Of a DNA stretch of 54,368 bases, positions 38,001-47,845 are shown in pieces (within the stretch, counting starts at the first letter, position 1; each line of letters begins with the position of its first letter). The stretch is from the NCBI RefSeq assembly GCF_900166985.1, contig NZ_FUZK01000005.1, forward strand, positions 1 to 54,368, given 5' to 3'. Position numbers and translations under genes: made by a program. Under the pieces are notes generated by a model. That model did no database searches. It was not told the DNA's origin and saw nothing but the letters and a program-made list of their open reading frames with translations. The stretch comes from Acholeplasma oculi. GTDB lineage: Bacteria > Bacillota_I > Bacilli_A > Acholeplasmatales > Acholeplasmataceae.

Positions 38001-41000
38001 CTGGAGTGAATAAAACATATATTATAGAAGTTAAAAGAGCCAATCAGATATCTACCTTAGATCATGTTGTCATTGATGGGTTAACATATCCTGTGATATC
38101 AACATTTAATGGCTATGTTCTTGAATTAAGTAAAGTGAATTATTCTAAGAACTCCATGCAAGTTCAAATTATCTTATCCGATATAAAAGCAAGTTTCCAA
38201 ACAAGTACAAATTACTCAGGTGGTGTGTTTAACTTAGTAGATGGTGTGAATGAACTCATCATCACAGTAACTGCTATGGATGGAACGGTTCATCCAAACC
38301 AATATATAATCAGAGTAGAAAGACAAGCACCTGATTTAACAAAATCTTTAAGTGGACTTGAAGTATTAGCACAAGGAAGTGGTGCGAATTTAATTAGTGG
38401 TTTCTCACCAACCCTATATAGTTATGCGATACGTGTCAATCATAATATTACACAAGTAACCATCAATCCTACATTAACAAGTGTAAACTCAAGTTATACC
38501 ATTACACCAGGACCTGAATTAACAACACTCACTCTTTATCCTACCAATACAACATTTGTCATCAGAGTTTATGATCAAACAGGTGTTGGATATAGAGATT
38601 ATACTGTTGTTGTTATGAGAGCAGATGATAACCAAGAAATCAATAACATCACAGCAAATGCTGGTTCACCATTTACATTTAATAAAACTCAAACAGATTA
38701 TGACTTGGGTTCTTTAATGTACTCTCATCAACAAATTACATTTAATATTCAAAAGGCTTCCATGTGGTCAACGATTTTAATTAATGGTGAACCTAAAGTG
38801 AGCCCTTATGTTGTTTCATTAGTTCCAGGACTTAATGAAATTACGATACAAGCTGTTTCAGAATATGGTACAGATGGCCTTATTTATACATTTCAGGTCT
38901 ACCGTTTAGAACCTTCTAATGACACGTCATTAAAGGATTTATTAGTGAGTTATCAAGGAACTAAACTGATAGATGAAAAAACACCAGTTGCAAATCAACT
39001 CTATACCCTACGTGTGGACAGAAATATTAGTTTCGTTGATATTACTTATTTGAAGGGGCATTCCAATCAACAAATTACAGTGAGTCCTCAAAATGGAGGT
39101 TCAATTACTGCAGGTGCAATCAATAACTTTACGATTACAGTGACTGCAGAAGATATGGTTACAGTCAGTTATTATCGCATACAAATCATATCTAAAAATG
39201 ATGATTCTGATTTCTCAAATATTAAAATAGATGGTGTTGCTATTACAGATATAGCAACCTATGATGATTTAAGAAAAACATATGTACTCAATGACGCATT
39301 TAATTTTAATCAATTAACAGTTGAAATCAGTGCAGTTAAACAAGATAGTTATTCCGTATTAACAGGCGTTGGAACAAAAACATTAGTCCATGGCTTTAAC
39401 CGATTTGAAATTTATAATACATCAGAGTATGGTACAAAATCGGAGTCCGTATTTATTGAGTTAACCAGAAGAATACCTCAAACCGATTCAACACTTGAAA
39501 ATTTATCTGTTAAAGATTTATCATTTGATAATGGATTAGTGTTCCACCCAAATACATATAATTATGTCATTACTTTACCAAGTTCGGATACAAGAACAAC
39601 GATAGAAATATTGGCTACTTTAGGTGCAACACCATTAAATCAAAAGACATTCTCAGGTAAAACTGGTGTACAAAGTTTACCATCTGATGCGAGTTTTAAT
39701 GTGAGTTTCCAAATCACTGTAAAGGCCGAAGATCAAAGTCAATCAATTTATACAATCAATGTGTTAAAGAATGCAAGTTTAAGTCAAGATGCAAGTATTA
39801 AAGAAATTATCATTGATGGTGTTACTTATGATGTAACAGATTTTACGAATAAAGTTTTAGATTTAGGATCTGTTATCTTTTCAAAACAAACCATTCAAAT
39901 TGATGTAATTCCAAATGACCCACTGGCTAAAGCACAAGGTCATATCGGAATTTATACACTCAATGGTACAGGTATTCACCAATTTAAATTTAAGGTTGTT
40001 GCTCAAGACGGTATTCATGGACTCTCTGATGAATATACGATACAACTGATCAAATTAAGTCAAAGTAGTGATCACTCATTAAATAGTTTATCACTTGAAA
40101 TTGACGGTATTGAATATATCAATAATTTTAATAAAGATACATTAAATTACCGTGTTGAATTAAGTGGAAATGCATTAAACACTGTCTTAGATGCAACCAA
40201 AAACCATCCAGGTGCTCAGCTTACAGGTGATTTAGGTAGTTTTGTTATTAGTAGAGGAGAACATATCTATAAAGTATTTGTTACTGCTGAGGATGGAACG
40301 AAGAGAACGTATACCATTACTGTGGTTGTAAAAAGTGACGATGTTGAATTAGAGTCTAATCATGTTGAACTTTTATATCAACAAACAAATCTATATACTT
40401 CATTTGATCCATCACTTACAAACCAATTGGTTTTTGAAGTGGATTATCAAGTATCTTTCGTTCAACTCAATGTAACTTTACCACTTGGTGCTACTTTAGT
40501 AACCAACAATCAATTATCCATTTATGATTTAACACCAGGTGTTGTTAAAATTATTGAAGTTCAAGTTCAATCTGAATCTGGTGTTTTAGGCATGCGTTAT
40601 CAAATCAGTGTTTTAAGAAAAACTGCAAGCAGTGAAAACAGACCACATGAATTAAGTGTTGTTATTGGTACGGATACTTATGAATTAGATACTCAAAAAC
40701 AATTTCATAAATTAACACTACCAGATACAGTGAGTGCACTTAGAGTAGATGCAGTACTTGCACTGAACTCAACTGCAACAGGTCTTGGAAACTATTCAAA
40801 TGTAACAGATGGAATGACAATTCCACTGGTCTTTAGAGCAGAAAACATGGATGTACTCACATACATGATTGAAATCGACTTAAAATCAACGAATCATAGT
40901 TTTAAAGAAATTCAAGTGAATGGGGTAAATCGTTTAGCTGATTTTAATGCAAGCTACATGCTAAACTTAGGCAATGTTCCTTATAGTGTAGATACGCTTA

Positions 41001-44000
41001 ATCTCTTTGGTATCTTAAATGATTCATTAGGTACAGTCATTGGAAATCAAAGCTATACACTTGCATTAGGTATTAATACAATTACCATTCAAGGTGTATC
41101 TGAATTTGGTACACAAGGCCCTATCTATACAATTTTAATTAACCGTGCAAATCCAGATAATCAAAACACACTCTTTAGTTTAGAAGTACTACATAATGGA
41201 TTAGCAATTCCATTTAATGAAGGTGCTTTTGATCCTACTAAACTACAATATACAATTACATTAAATCCTGATTCTACAATCACTCAAATTTTTGTAGATG
41301 CAGTTGCCAGTAACCCAAATTATCAACCAACTGGAACTGGTGAATATACACTAGATATTATAGGTGGTATGATTCATAAAGTGATTATGGTTTCTGTAAA
41401 GAGTGAGGATAACATCACTAAAACGTATCAAATCACAATAACTAAGAATGCTCCAAATCAATTAAGTTCAGAACATGAACTCAATGTCGATGATGTGAAA
41501 CTGATCCATCAAGGAATGAATTACATTACATTTGATTCAACACAAGAGATTCAACCCAAAGTGTTTGTTCCATATAGTGTAACAGATGTTCGATTTGAAG
41601 TGGTTTTACCTTCTAAAGCAACACTTGTTATAGGAACCAATTATAAAACATATACACTTTCACCTTCAAATGAAATCATCATTGAATTCCAAGTTCAAGC
41701 AGAAGATCAAACATTAGGCAAGCTTTATCAAATCACCGTAGAACGCATAGCAGGTTCTGCTGAAAACACATTAGATTCCTTAACAATTAATTTTGGAAAT
41801 GATGTCATTACACTCGATCCAAATGTTCTTAAACATACCATTAATATACCGCTTGATATAGAAGAAGTGATTATCGACGGTACATTAAAACCAGGTTCTA
41901 CAGTCATTGGATTGGGCGTAAAAGATTTAACAAAATCCAATATATTTATCATCAGTGTGACATCAGAAACAGGTGTTAGAAATGATTATATTATTGAAAT
42001 TAAACAACTCTCCGATTTAAATACTTTAGAGTCTATTAAAATTCAAGGTATTGAACGTATAGAAGATTTTAATGCGTATCAATTAAGTATTGAAGTACCT
42101 TATCAAATGACATCTATCTCAATCCTATTAAAAGCAAACGACTTAAAAGCAAGTCTTTTTGGTGATGGATCAAAATCACTGAATGTTGGGATAAATGAGA
42201 TAAAAATTTATGCAGTATCTGAAAGTGGTATTAAAGGTATTGAATATACATTAGTAGTTACTAGAAAACAAGCATCCAATAATAATTATTTAAGTGATTT
42301 AATTGTTACAGATAGTGATACAGGTGACTTATTAACCCTTTCACCCGTATTTAATAAAGATAATACCTATTATGTAATTAATTTAAGTGCTTTTCCAAAT
42401 ATCAAAAATATTCATATCGATGGATTAGCTGAGTCACTGGATTCAACTGTCATTGGATTCGGATATAAAGTATTACTTGCACAAACAGGAGCAAGCAGTC
42501 AAACATTTAGTGTGATGGTTATATCTCAAAGTGGATTATCCAGAACCTATGATATTGTTGTACAAAGAGCAGTAAATCCAGATGATGATTATAGCGTATC
42601 GTTCTTAAGTTTGATTGGAAATGATCACATCAATTATTTAGGTACAAAAGATGCATCTAAAACTTTCTATAATCATGTGTTAACGTATGAAATTACAGTA
42701 CCTTACATGGTTACGAGTTTAAATCTAACAGTAAGTAATACCAATGGTGCTGTACCAAGTAGACAAGGAACCATTTTATTAGAAAGTGACTATCAACTAC
42801 GCACCACCATTACATTTACAATGACATCTAAAACGGGGTTAATTTCACCTGTTTATACAATTTATGTTGAAAGAATGGCACCAAGTGATGATGTTACATT
42901 AAAATCTATTGAAATCAATGGTGTTTTAATTGATGGATTTGATCCTGAGGTTACACAGTATGAAATGACAGTAGACTCACAAATTGTTCAAGAAATGAAT
43001 ATTGTTGCAACTAAAAACAATGCACTTCAAACATTAATTGGAACATCAGGTATCATTCATATTTCAAGAGGTGTAAATATTCATACATTTAAAGTGATTT
43101 CTGAAAGTGGTCTTGAAAGAATTTATTCTATTAAGATTACATCGTTAAGTTTTGCTAATGATCTTCTTAGTCTATCTGTTAAAAATCAAGTGATGACACC
43201 TTCATTTGATCCAGATCAACTGATTTATGAATTGACGGTCGATTATACAGTTTTAACCATTGAAATACTAGGAACACATTCACCTTATGCAACTATAGTA
43301 GGTCATGGTGTGAAATCCTTACAAGTAGGACTTAATGTATTTGAAGTTTATGTCATGAGTGAGGCGAATACCAAGGGTGAAGTTTATATTTTAGAAGTTC
43401 ACAGAAGCGAACCAAGTAGTGATGCAACATTAAAGAATTTAACAGTAAAAGAGTCCTTATTAGGTAATGTGATTTCATTTAATCCAGGATTTAATAAAGA
43501 TATTACAAATTATGTTATTCAAATACCAACAGGTGTTAATCTATCCGTATTATTTATTGAAGCAGAAGCAAGCAATGCCAATGCATGGGTCAGTGGTACA
43601 GGTGTAAGAATTCTAGACGGATTAGTTACTGGAGATTATCATACCATTTTAGAAGTTACAGTACTTGCTCAAGACGGAACTTTAGGAGTCTATAGAATTT
43701 CTGTTTACCGTGCAGTTGATTTAAACAAAGATATCTCTATAACAAATATCTCACTAGAAGATAATCAAGGTATCAAACACCTAGGATTAACAGATACATT
43801 TGAATATGTCTTTGATCCAAGTATTTATTTATATGAAATTGAAGTACCATTCTCAATTACATCCACTCAGTTAACCATTGAAACATCTAGTGCACTTGTT
43901 TATGGGGCAGGATTAAAAACATTTGGAAATAACGATGAAATCCGATATGCATTTTATATTGTATCTTTAGATGGCACAGTACAATCGGATATGTATCAAA

Positions 44001-45061
44001 TTATTGTTACAAGAAGTGTTGCAGAAATTGATAATAATTTAAGTGGAATCTTTATAGATGGCGCATTAATTGATGGATTTGACCCATCAGTCTTAAACTA
44101 TCAAGTGATGATTCCTGTTCACTTAAAAGATAGTATTGAGTTATCTGCAACTAAAGCATCAGATTCATCCTCAGTAACAGGGGATTTAGGAAGTATCACA
44201 TTAATACCTGGAACACATGTTTACTCCATCAATGTTACGAGTCAAAAAGGTGAGATTAAAACTTATACCCTTACAATCTCTTATGTAGAATCTAATGCAT
44301 TATTAGAGGAGTTAATCATTCGTACAACGAATCAAGAAACATTTAATTTAGCAACATCTGATTTACTAGAGTCGTTAAACTTTAGTAGTGAAGAGATGGT
44401 ATATAGAATCACAGTCGGTGAGGATACGACATGGATTCATTTAACAGGTGCAGCAGTCGATACCGTTGGTGCACAAATCATGGGCTTTGGTACATATCAA
44501 CTCACATCAGGTGTTACAGATATTACAATTTATGTACGTTCTGCAGACCAACTTGAAACACTAGCTTATAAGATATATGTAACAAAAACATATATACCAA
44601 GTAATGATGCAAGCCTTAAAGATTTAGTATTAAATGGTAGTAAGCTTGAAATGGATGCTGAACAAAATATGTACCACATTCAAATTAAGTCAGGGGATTC
44701 AAGTATTGCACTAGACGCTAGTGCATTCCATCCAAGAGCTAAAGTGTCTATCCTAAATCACCAAGGTGGTCAAGACCTATCACAAAATCTATCGACAACA
44801 ATTGATAATTTAGGATATGGACCGAATGTTTATATGATTAAGGTTGAAGCAGAAGATGGTAGTGTCTTATTCTATCAACTCGTTATTGAAAGAGACGAAG
44901 CATCTAATGAGTTTGTTATACTCTTGTTGATATCTATATTCTTATTATGGGTTGCAACTATTGTTTATATCATCATTAAAGAACAAAAATCAAAAGATCA
45001 AAAGCAATCCATCGATAAAGATTTCTTCAAGAGAAATCATCGTATGCATATGAGGAAGTAA
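35057..45061 (+). CDS. Giant membrane-anchored cadherin-like-repeat protein with possible cohesin-like N-domain
   Basis: A 3334-residue surface protein. A signal peptide (about 1-30, ending near TYAAAS) is followed by a roughly 170-residue beta domain (about 32-205). Strands such as LLKLEIWAKS, NLGAIEATF, LDPNLEYVGAT and GFVEFFILGEL resemble a cohesin fold. Residues 213-3280 are about 30 tandem cadherin-like beta-sandwich repeats of 85-100 residues (LxSLxV, an FxPxxxxYxIxV strand and a final TYxIxVxR). A single hydrophobic helix (about 3286-3307) and a basic tail of about 27 residues anchor it in the membrane with the repeats outside. It is controlled by the c-di-GMP riboswitch and heads an operon with three cytoplasmic-side genes (1-bp gap, 4-bp overlap, 3-bp gap). 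Repeat and anchor calls are firm; the cohesin call is tentative. Confidence 0.88.
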   Translation: MKYLKQFGVWVYIILMTVLIVSVDNKTYAAASDFEFWIQTETGEKELTKAELEDLATSNGDLLKLEIWAKSVSTPKNLGAIEATFMNLDPNLEYVGATWTYQVRRVFSGVPHATIKQDGYTDVSNISEKKISFYTSGNVVEANKMDLDISTSGARLGFVEFFILGELPESFKFELAFNPGLVGDWLGNKYNVANSTIKSFNIGMQAENADLTALSILGNNSNTQYVNASNFTGVDDTSIDVLLTYQDSLSGLTITPTTKNASASVAIDTITTPILSGSTINVTVTDGSLVKVYQINVTVTPMSNENSLLSISANVGTLTPVFSQGTLSYTLTLPYSNNQVTLSATKVDSKSKLFIDNVLRSSFTKTNLPVGNTTISFRVEAESGLTKTYDVIIQRLPASSQKDLDFLKISNVDIYNGDTTYNHVLDETKTTFNYNIKALDAKATILLSLDQGVSYSVISQNANSASYSLNKGESKTFKFKVVAEDLSELIYTVHVSRPLSSLTELQSVAIKDGSQTLTLTPLQGVYTYKLNSQSTSLEFLVAAKEGGSVEIIHSEVTGTVMDVSALPAGTYPVIIKVTSSDGLQTKEWTVQVVKESDEKEITSVILKDRLNGFNDISNFTFDALTNTYSMTLGFKEISQIQIELQSSPLAIINRQSGPTLNQNGTNYVIGQHDFVNTSQMGTMQLVVDVVAQNGTVKQYKIVVNRLAAESIKTLDSFYIDSTPVPNFIGGQSPISGGYGTIIVPGDTGNVNVIVEKTSAKSTVTYNGSLNPNIALERGKVKLVTVRVTAEDSTYYEYQVNVLAANTNNQITNILVRNHLGQALPLVFNPTTLVYEILVDYPTTFINIEVITPTDSRSVVTTGGDETGTKNLIQGLNTIKVFATSESGTKGTEYTLRVTRSYARTENSLETLQLSSSGLIHNLSPQFNPSILSYTLRVDDNISNITVSATTKDNGSKIISGLGVHNLTSGQTTMISVVVQSESGVNKTYIIEVKRANQISTLDHVVIDGLTYPVISTFNGYVLELSKVNYSKNSMQVQIILSDIKASFQTSTNYSGGVFNLVDGVNELIITVTAMDGTVHPNQYIIRVERQAPDLTKSLSGLEVLAQGSGANLISGFSPTLYSYAIRVNHNITQVTINPTLTSVNSSYTITPGPELTTLTLYPTNTTFVIRVYDQTGVGYRDYTVVVMRADDNQEINNITANAGSPFTFNKTQTDYDLGSLMYSHQQITFNIQKASMWSTILINGEPKVSPYVVSLVPGLNEITIQAVSEYGTDGLIYTFQVYRLEPSNDTSLKDLLVSYQGTKLIDEKTPVANQLYTLRVDRNISFVDITYLKGHSNQQITVSPQNGGSITAGAINNFTITVTAEDMVTVSYYRIQIISKNDDSDFSNIKIDGVAITDIATYDDLRKTYVLNDAFNFNQLTVEISAVKQDSYSVLTGVGTKTLVHGFNRFEIYNTSEYGTKSESVFIELTRRIPQTDSTLENLSVKDLSFDNGLVFHPNTYNYVITLPSSDTRTTIEILATLGATPLNQKTFSGKTGVQSLPSDASFNVSFQITVKAEDQSQSIYTINVLKNASLSQDASIKEIIIDGVTYDVTDFTNKVLDLGSVIFSKQTIQIDVIPNDPLAKAQGHIGIYTLNGTGIHQFKFKVVAQDGIHGLSDEYTIQLIKLSQSSDHSLNSLSLEIDGIEYINNFNKDTLNYRVELSGNALNTVLDATKNHPGAQLTGDLGSFVISRGEHIYKVFVTAEDGTKRTYTITVVVKSDDVELESNHVELLYQQTNLYTSFDPSLTNQLVFEVDYQVSFVQLNVTLPLGATLVTNNQLSIYDLTPGVVKIIEVQVQSESGVLGMRYQISVLRKTASSENRPHELSVVIGTDTYELDTQKQFHKLTLPDTVSALRVDAVLALNSTATGLGNYSNVTDGMTIPLVFRAENMDVLTYMIEIDLKSTNHSFKEIQVNGVNRLADFNASYMLNLGNVPYSVDTLNLFGILNDSLGTVIGNQSYTLALGINTITIQGVSEFGTQGPIYTILINRANPDNQNTLFSLEVLHNGLAIPFNEGAFDPTKLQYTITLNPDSTITQIFVDAVASNPNYQPTGTGEYTLDIIGGMIHKVIMVSVKSEDNITKTYQITITKNAPNQLSSEHELNVDDVKLIHQGMNYITFDSTQEIQPKVFVPYSVTDVRFEVVLPSKATLVIGTNYKTYTLSPSNEIIIEFQVQAEDQTLGKLYQITVERIAGSAENTLDSLTINFGNDVITLDPNVLKHTINIPLDIEEVIIDGTLKPGSTVIGLGVKDLTKSNIFIISVTSETGVRNDYIIEIKQLSDLNTLESIKIQGIERIEDFNAYQLSIEVPYQMTSISILLKANDLKASLFGDGSKSLNVGINEIKIYAVSESGIKGIEYTLVVTRKQASNNNYLSDLIVTDSDTGDLLTLSPVFNKDNTYYVINLSAFPNIKNIHIDGLAESLDSTVIGFGYKVLLAQTGASSQTFSVMVISQSGLSRTYDIVVQRAVNPDDDYSVSFLSLIGNDHINYLGTKDASKTFYNHVLTYEITVPYMVTSLNLTVSNTNGAVPSRQGTILLESDYQLRTTITFTMTSKTGLISPVYTIYVERMAPSDDVTLKSIEINGVLIDGFDPEVTQYEMTVDSQIVQEMNIVATKNNALQTLIGTSGIIHISRGVNIHTFKVISESGLERIYSIKITSLSFANDLLSLSVKNQVMTPSFDPDQLIYELTVDYTVLTIEILGTHSPYATIVGHGVKSLQVGLNVFEVYVMSEANTKGEVYILEVHRSEPSSDATLKNLTVKESLLGNVISFNPGFNKDITNYVIQIPTGVNLSVLFIEAEASNANAWVSGTGVRILDGLVTGDYHTILEVTVLAQDGTLGVYRISVYRAVDLNKDISITNISLEDNQGIKHLGLTDTFEYVFDPSIYLYEIEVPFSITSTQLTIETSSALVYGAGLKTFGNNDEIRYAFYIVSLDGTVQSDMYQIIVTRSVAEIDNNLSGIFIDGALIDGFDPSVLNYQVMIPVHLKDSIELSATKASDSSSVTGDLGSITLIPGTHVYSINVTSQKGEIKTYTLTISYVESNALLEELIIRTTNQETFNLATSDLLESLNFSSEEMVYRITVGEDTTWIHLTGAAVDTVGAQIMGFGTYQLTSGVTDITIYVRSADQLETLAYKIYVTKTYIPSNDASLKDLVLNGSKLEMDAEQNMYHIQIKSGDSSIALDASAFHPRAKVSILNHQGGQDLSQNLSTTIDNLGYGPNVYMIKVEAEDGSVLFYQLVIERDEASNEFVILLLISIFLLWVATIVYIIIKEQKSKDQKQSIDKDFFKRNHRMHMRK
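35690..44890 (+). repeat. Tandem cadherin-like beta-sandwich repeats
   Basis: About 30 divergent copies of 85-100 codons. Each has an opening L-x-x-L-x-(V/I) strand, a central F-(N/D)-P-x-x-x-x-Y-x-(I/V)-x-(V/L) strand, and a closing E-(D/S)-G-x-x-x-x-Y-x-I-x-V-x-R stretch. Sequence divergence between copies is high, so the array is old. Confidence 0.8.
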
Positions 45062-45062
45062 G

Positions 45063-46346
45063 ATGTATATACTACTTAGTCAAACAGAAAACATGGTATT
45101 TACATTTTTAGGCGTTTTATTATTGACCTTAGGTATCTACCTTGTTTATAAAAAAATATATAAAGAACGATTAAAATATCAAAAACAACATGCGATTAAC
45201 CACACGGTTTTAATATCCAAAAATGATTTGAGCTATCAAATGATGGAGGATAATGAGCATAAGAAAAACCTATATAAGACAGCAATCTACATAGAGATCC
45301 ACGATTTTTTCCATGTCATTCGACATATGAAGAAAAATGGAATCTCTATGTACCTAGAGTGCTTTTCCAAAGAAATTGAAAAAATTATAAAAAATGGATT
45401 TCTAATCTCCTTAAATGAAGATGATGACGGTTTCTTAATCTATATACACAAATTTGTTAAGTTAGAAGAATTAAAAGAAATCATCAAAGAGATTCAACAA
45501 ATCTCTCAAAAAGGGATTTACTTAACTGAGGAATTCTTCATTAAAAGAAGTCTAAGAATTACGTATCATACATATCAACATAAAAAAGATTTCTTAAGCT
45601 TCATACATGATTTAAAGCGTTCAACAGCACTTTTATTAGAACAAAATGAGTGGACTTCTAATTTAAAAGACACGAAAACCTTAGATACCTTTCATCATGA
45701 AATGTATTTAAAATATAAAGCGAGTTTTTATAAAGAAAGATTCCAAATTACTTACAAACTCATAAAAAACAGTGTAAACCCTAAAAATTGCTGGATACAA
45801 CCGATATTCCAATTGGAAAACTTAAAAATAGAAGATGCATTTAAAGAAGCTAAACACCATCATTTGATGACTTATTTGACACATCAATACTTAAGTTTGA
45901 TATTTAAAGAGTTTAAAAAGTTAAAAGAAAAAGATTGGGATACGATACTGGTGATCAAAATTGACCAAGCTTATTTTAAACAAAACAGTGTATCCTCATT
46001 TAAAGAGTTTATCGGTAGATATTTCATCAGATTAAATGATATATATATTGACTTAATTGGAGTACCGGATGCTGAACTAATTCATCAAATACGACAACAA
46101 GATTTATGTATCATTGGCTTAAGTGAACATAGAGAAACAATATTTGATATTGTTAAGACCAATGATTCAAAAGAGATTCCTAAGTTACTTAGTCAAGGAC
46201 AATTGGTTTGGTATAACGGGTATCAAAAGATTTTAATGGACTCAGAGGATGATAAGTTATTTATCACATCTCATGAGGTAGAAAAAGGGATAAACTTAGA
46301 GGAACTCATCAGTCAAAATCCCCAAGATTTAGGAAAGGTTCGTTGA
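45063..46346 (+). CDS. Membrane-anchored degenerate GGDEF-EAL-like protein
   Basis: A 427-residue protein with one N-terminal membrane helix (about 11-30) followed by basic residues, so the rest should be cytoplasmic. Residues 72-190 align by pattern with a GGDEF domain. AIYIEIHDFF stands where the usual (V/I)D(I/V)D-x-F strand occurs, DDDGF (120-124) replaces GGDEF, and a YHTY strand plus a final DLKRSTAL helix follow. Residues 227-400 resemble an EAL domain (WIQPIFQLENL for the usual QP-(I/V) strand) but lack EAL, the NVS-like, DDFG and E-G-V-E residues. Both activities should be absent, which suits a c-di-GMP or GTP receptor like LapD. This remote similarity is read by eye. It is tightly coupled to the genes on either side. 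Confidence 0.55.
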   Translation: MYILLSQTENMVFTFLGVLLLTLGIYLVYKKIYKERLKYQKQHAINHTVLISKNDLSYQMMEDNEHKKNLYKTAIYIEIHDFFHVIRHMKKNGISMYLECFSKEIEKIIKNGFLISLNEDDDGFLIYIHKFVKLEELKEIIKEIQQISQKGIYLTEEFFIKRSLRITYHTYQHKKDFLSFIHDLKRSTALLLEQNEWTSNLKDTKTLDTFHHEMYLKYKASFYKERFQITYKLIKNSVNPKNCWIQPIFQLENLKIEDAFKEAKHHHLMTYLTHQYLSLIFKEFKKLKEKDWDTILVIKIDQAYFKQNSVSSFKEFIGRYFIRLNDIYIDLIGVPDAELIHQIRQQDLCIIGLSEHRETIFDIVKTNDSKEIPKLLSQGQLVWYNGYQKILMDSEDDKLFITSHEVEKGINLEELISQNPQDLGKVR

Positions 46347-47842
46347 TTAAAATGGAAAAATTTAGCACTTGGTTTATTGCATTTATAGAAAAACTATTTA
46401 AACATTTTATAGAGTTTTTTGGAGGATTTTTCCAATTACTTTACCGTGTTTTTGTAGATAACTTAATGATGTACTTTAATGATTATTATGAGGCATCACA
46501 AACATTTACCTTAATAGATTGGATATTATCTTTTATAGCAATTTTATTAATGGTTTTATTAGTCACTGGATTTGGAATTATCGTATTTCAACTTTTTAGG
46601 AAGTATGTAAGATTCTTAAAAAACCAGTATGAAAAAGAAGCTTTAATTGAAGAGATTGATAGTTTAAAATATCAGGTAAATTATTTACTGGATGAAAAAC
46701 ATGCAATGATGTCATTATCTCAAGAAAACTTTGATACAACTGTTGAATCAGAAGTTCTAGGTCGCTTTACTAGACTTAAACTGATTGATGAAAAATATCA
46801 ATATAAACCCCTGATTGTACCCGCTTTAAAAGAACCTATTTCATTATCTGAGTTAGTCGATCGATTCATTAACTTTTCTGCAAGTCAGTTAAATTTATAC
46901 TATACAAGAAAAGTTGTATCCGTGTTCTTTGCTGGTATGGCATCGAGTCAAACACTTGTTTTAGAAGGTATTTCGGGTACAGGTAAAACCTCACTTCCTT
47001 ATGCTATGGGTAAATTCTTTAAAAATGATGCAAGTATTATATCCGTTCAACCATCATGGAGAGATAGAAGTGAGATGATGGGATTCTTAAATGAATTTAC
47101 AAAGAAGTTTAATGAAACAGACTTTTTAGAATCTCTATATGAAGCATCTTTTAGAAATGATGTAGATATTATTGTATTAGATGAAATGAACTTAGCACGT
47201 GTGGAATACTACTTTGCAGACTTTTTATCTATTCTTGAAATGCCTAATCCTGAGGAATGGGTATTAGGAATTGTACCTAATGAAGTTGAAAATGATCCAA
47301 TTCATTTGAAAAAGGGTAAACTAAAAATTCCTAGAAATGTTTGGTTTGTAGGAACTGCCAATAGAGATGACTCCACCTATGCAATTACAGATAAAGTTTA
47401 TGACCGTGTGGCTTCCATTGAAATGAATGAGAAATCTACACCGATTGATGCACCTTACACAGAAGGTATTCAAATGCCTTATGATGCGTTAAAACGTTTG
47501 TTTAAGGATGCACTAACAACCAATCAAGTGAACGAGGATTTACTTTATCGTTTAGAAACACTGGATCAATTTATTGTTGATAATTTTCAAATTGCATTTG
47601 GTAACCGTATAACTAAACAGATTCAAAACTTTATCCCTGTTTATGTTGCATGTGGTATGGACCAAGTAGATGGACTAGATTATTTAATTGCTAGAAAAGT
47701 GATTCGTAAATTTGAATCCTTAAACCTACCGTTTTTAAAAAGAGAATTAGAAGAACTTATTGACATGTTAAACCAACTCTTTGGAGAAGATGGTTTCAAA
47801 TACTCCAAGAAAATGATTCAAGACTTCCTAAAAAGAGTGTAG
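46343..47842 (+). CDS. Membrane-anchored McrB-family AAA+ ATPase
   Basis: A 499-residue protein. The N-terminus is hydrophobic/amphipathic, with a clear membrane helix at about 53-78, then a short coiled coil (about 85-120) and a cytoplasmic AAA+ domain of the McrB type. Motifs: Walker A GISGTGKTS (209-217), VQPSWRDRSEMMGFLN, Walker B with DEMNLARVEYYFADFL (D280-E281), and sensor region GTANRDD (N340). These are diagnostic for McrB-like NTPases, which work as hexamers driven by an McrC partner. The start is uncertain. TTG 46343 overlaps the upstream stop and is 8 bp after AGGA, whereas ATG 46352 is farther from that site. The partner is the next gene. A role in acting on the giant surface proteins or membrane is inferred only from position. 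Confidence 0.85.
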   Translation: MIKMEKFSTWFIAFIEKLFKHFIEFFGGFFQLLYRVFVDNLMMYFNDYYEASQTFTLIDWILSFIAILLMVLLVTGFGIIVFQLFRKYVRFLKNQYEKEALIEEIDSLKYQVNYLLDEKHAMMSLSQENFDTTVESEVLGRFTRLKLIDEKYQYKPLIVPALKEPISLSELVDRFINFSASQLNLYYTRKVVSVFFAGMASSQTLVLEGISGTGKTSLPYAMGKFFKNDASIISVQPSWRDRSEMMGFLNEFTKKFNETDFLESLYEASFRNDVDIIVLDEMNLARVEYYFADFLSILEMPNPEEWVLGIVPNEVENDPIHLKKGKLKIPRNVWFVGTANRDDSTYAITDKVYDRVASIEMNEKSTPIDAPYTEGIQMPYDALKRLFKDALTTNQVNEDLLYRLETLDQFIVDNFQIAFGNRITKQIQNFIPVYVACGMDQVDGLDYLIARKVIRKFESLNLPFLKRELEELIDMLNQLFGEDGFKYSKKMIQDFLKRV

Positions 47843-47845
47843 TGT

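Noticed and set aside
15926-45061. Many antisense frames of 60-110 codons within the giant genes
   Set aside because: They are low-complexity shadows of repetitive coding sequence with no ribosome sites or family resemblance.
15926-45061. CRISPR array or satellite repeats in the repetitive coding region
   Set aside because: The repeats are protein-level, divergent at DNA level and in one frame; there are no short identical repeats with unique spacers.
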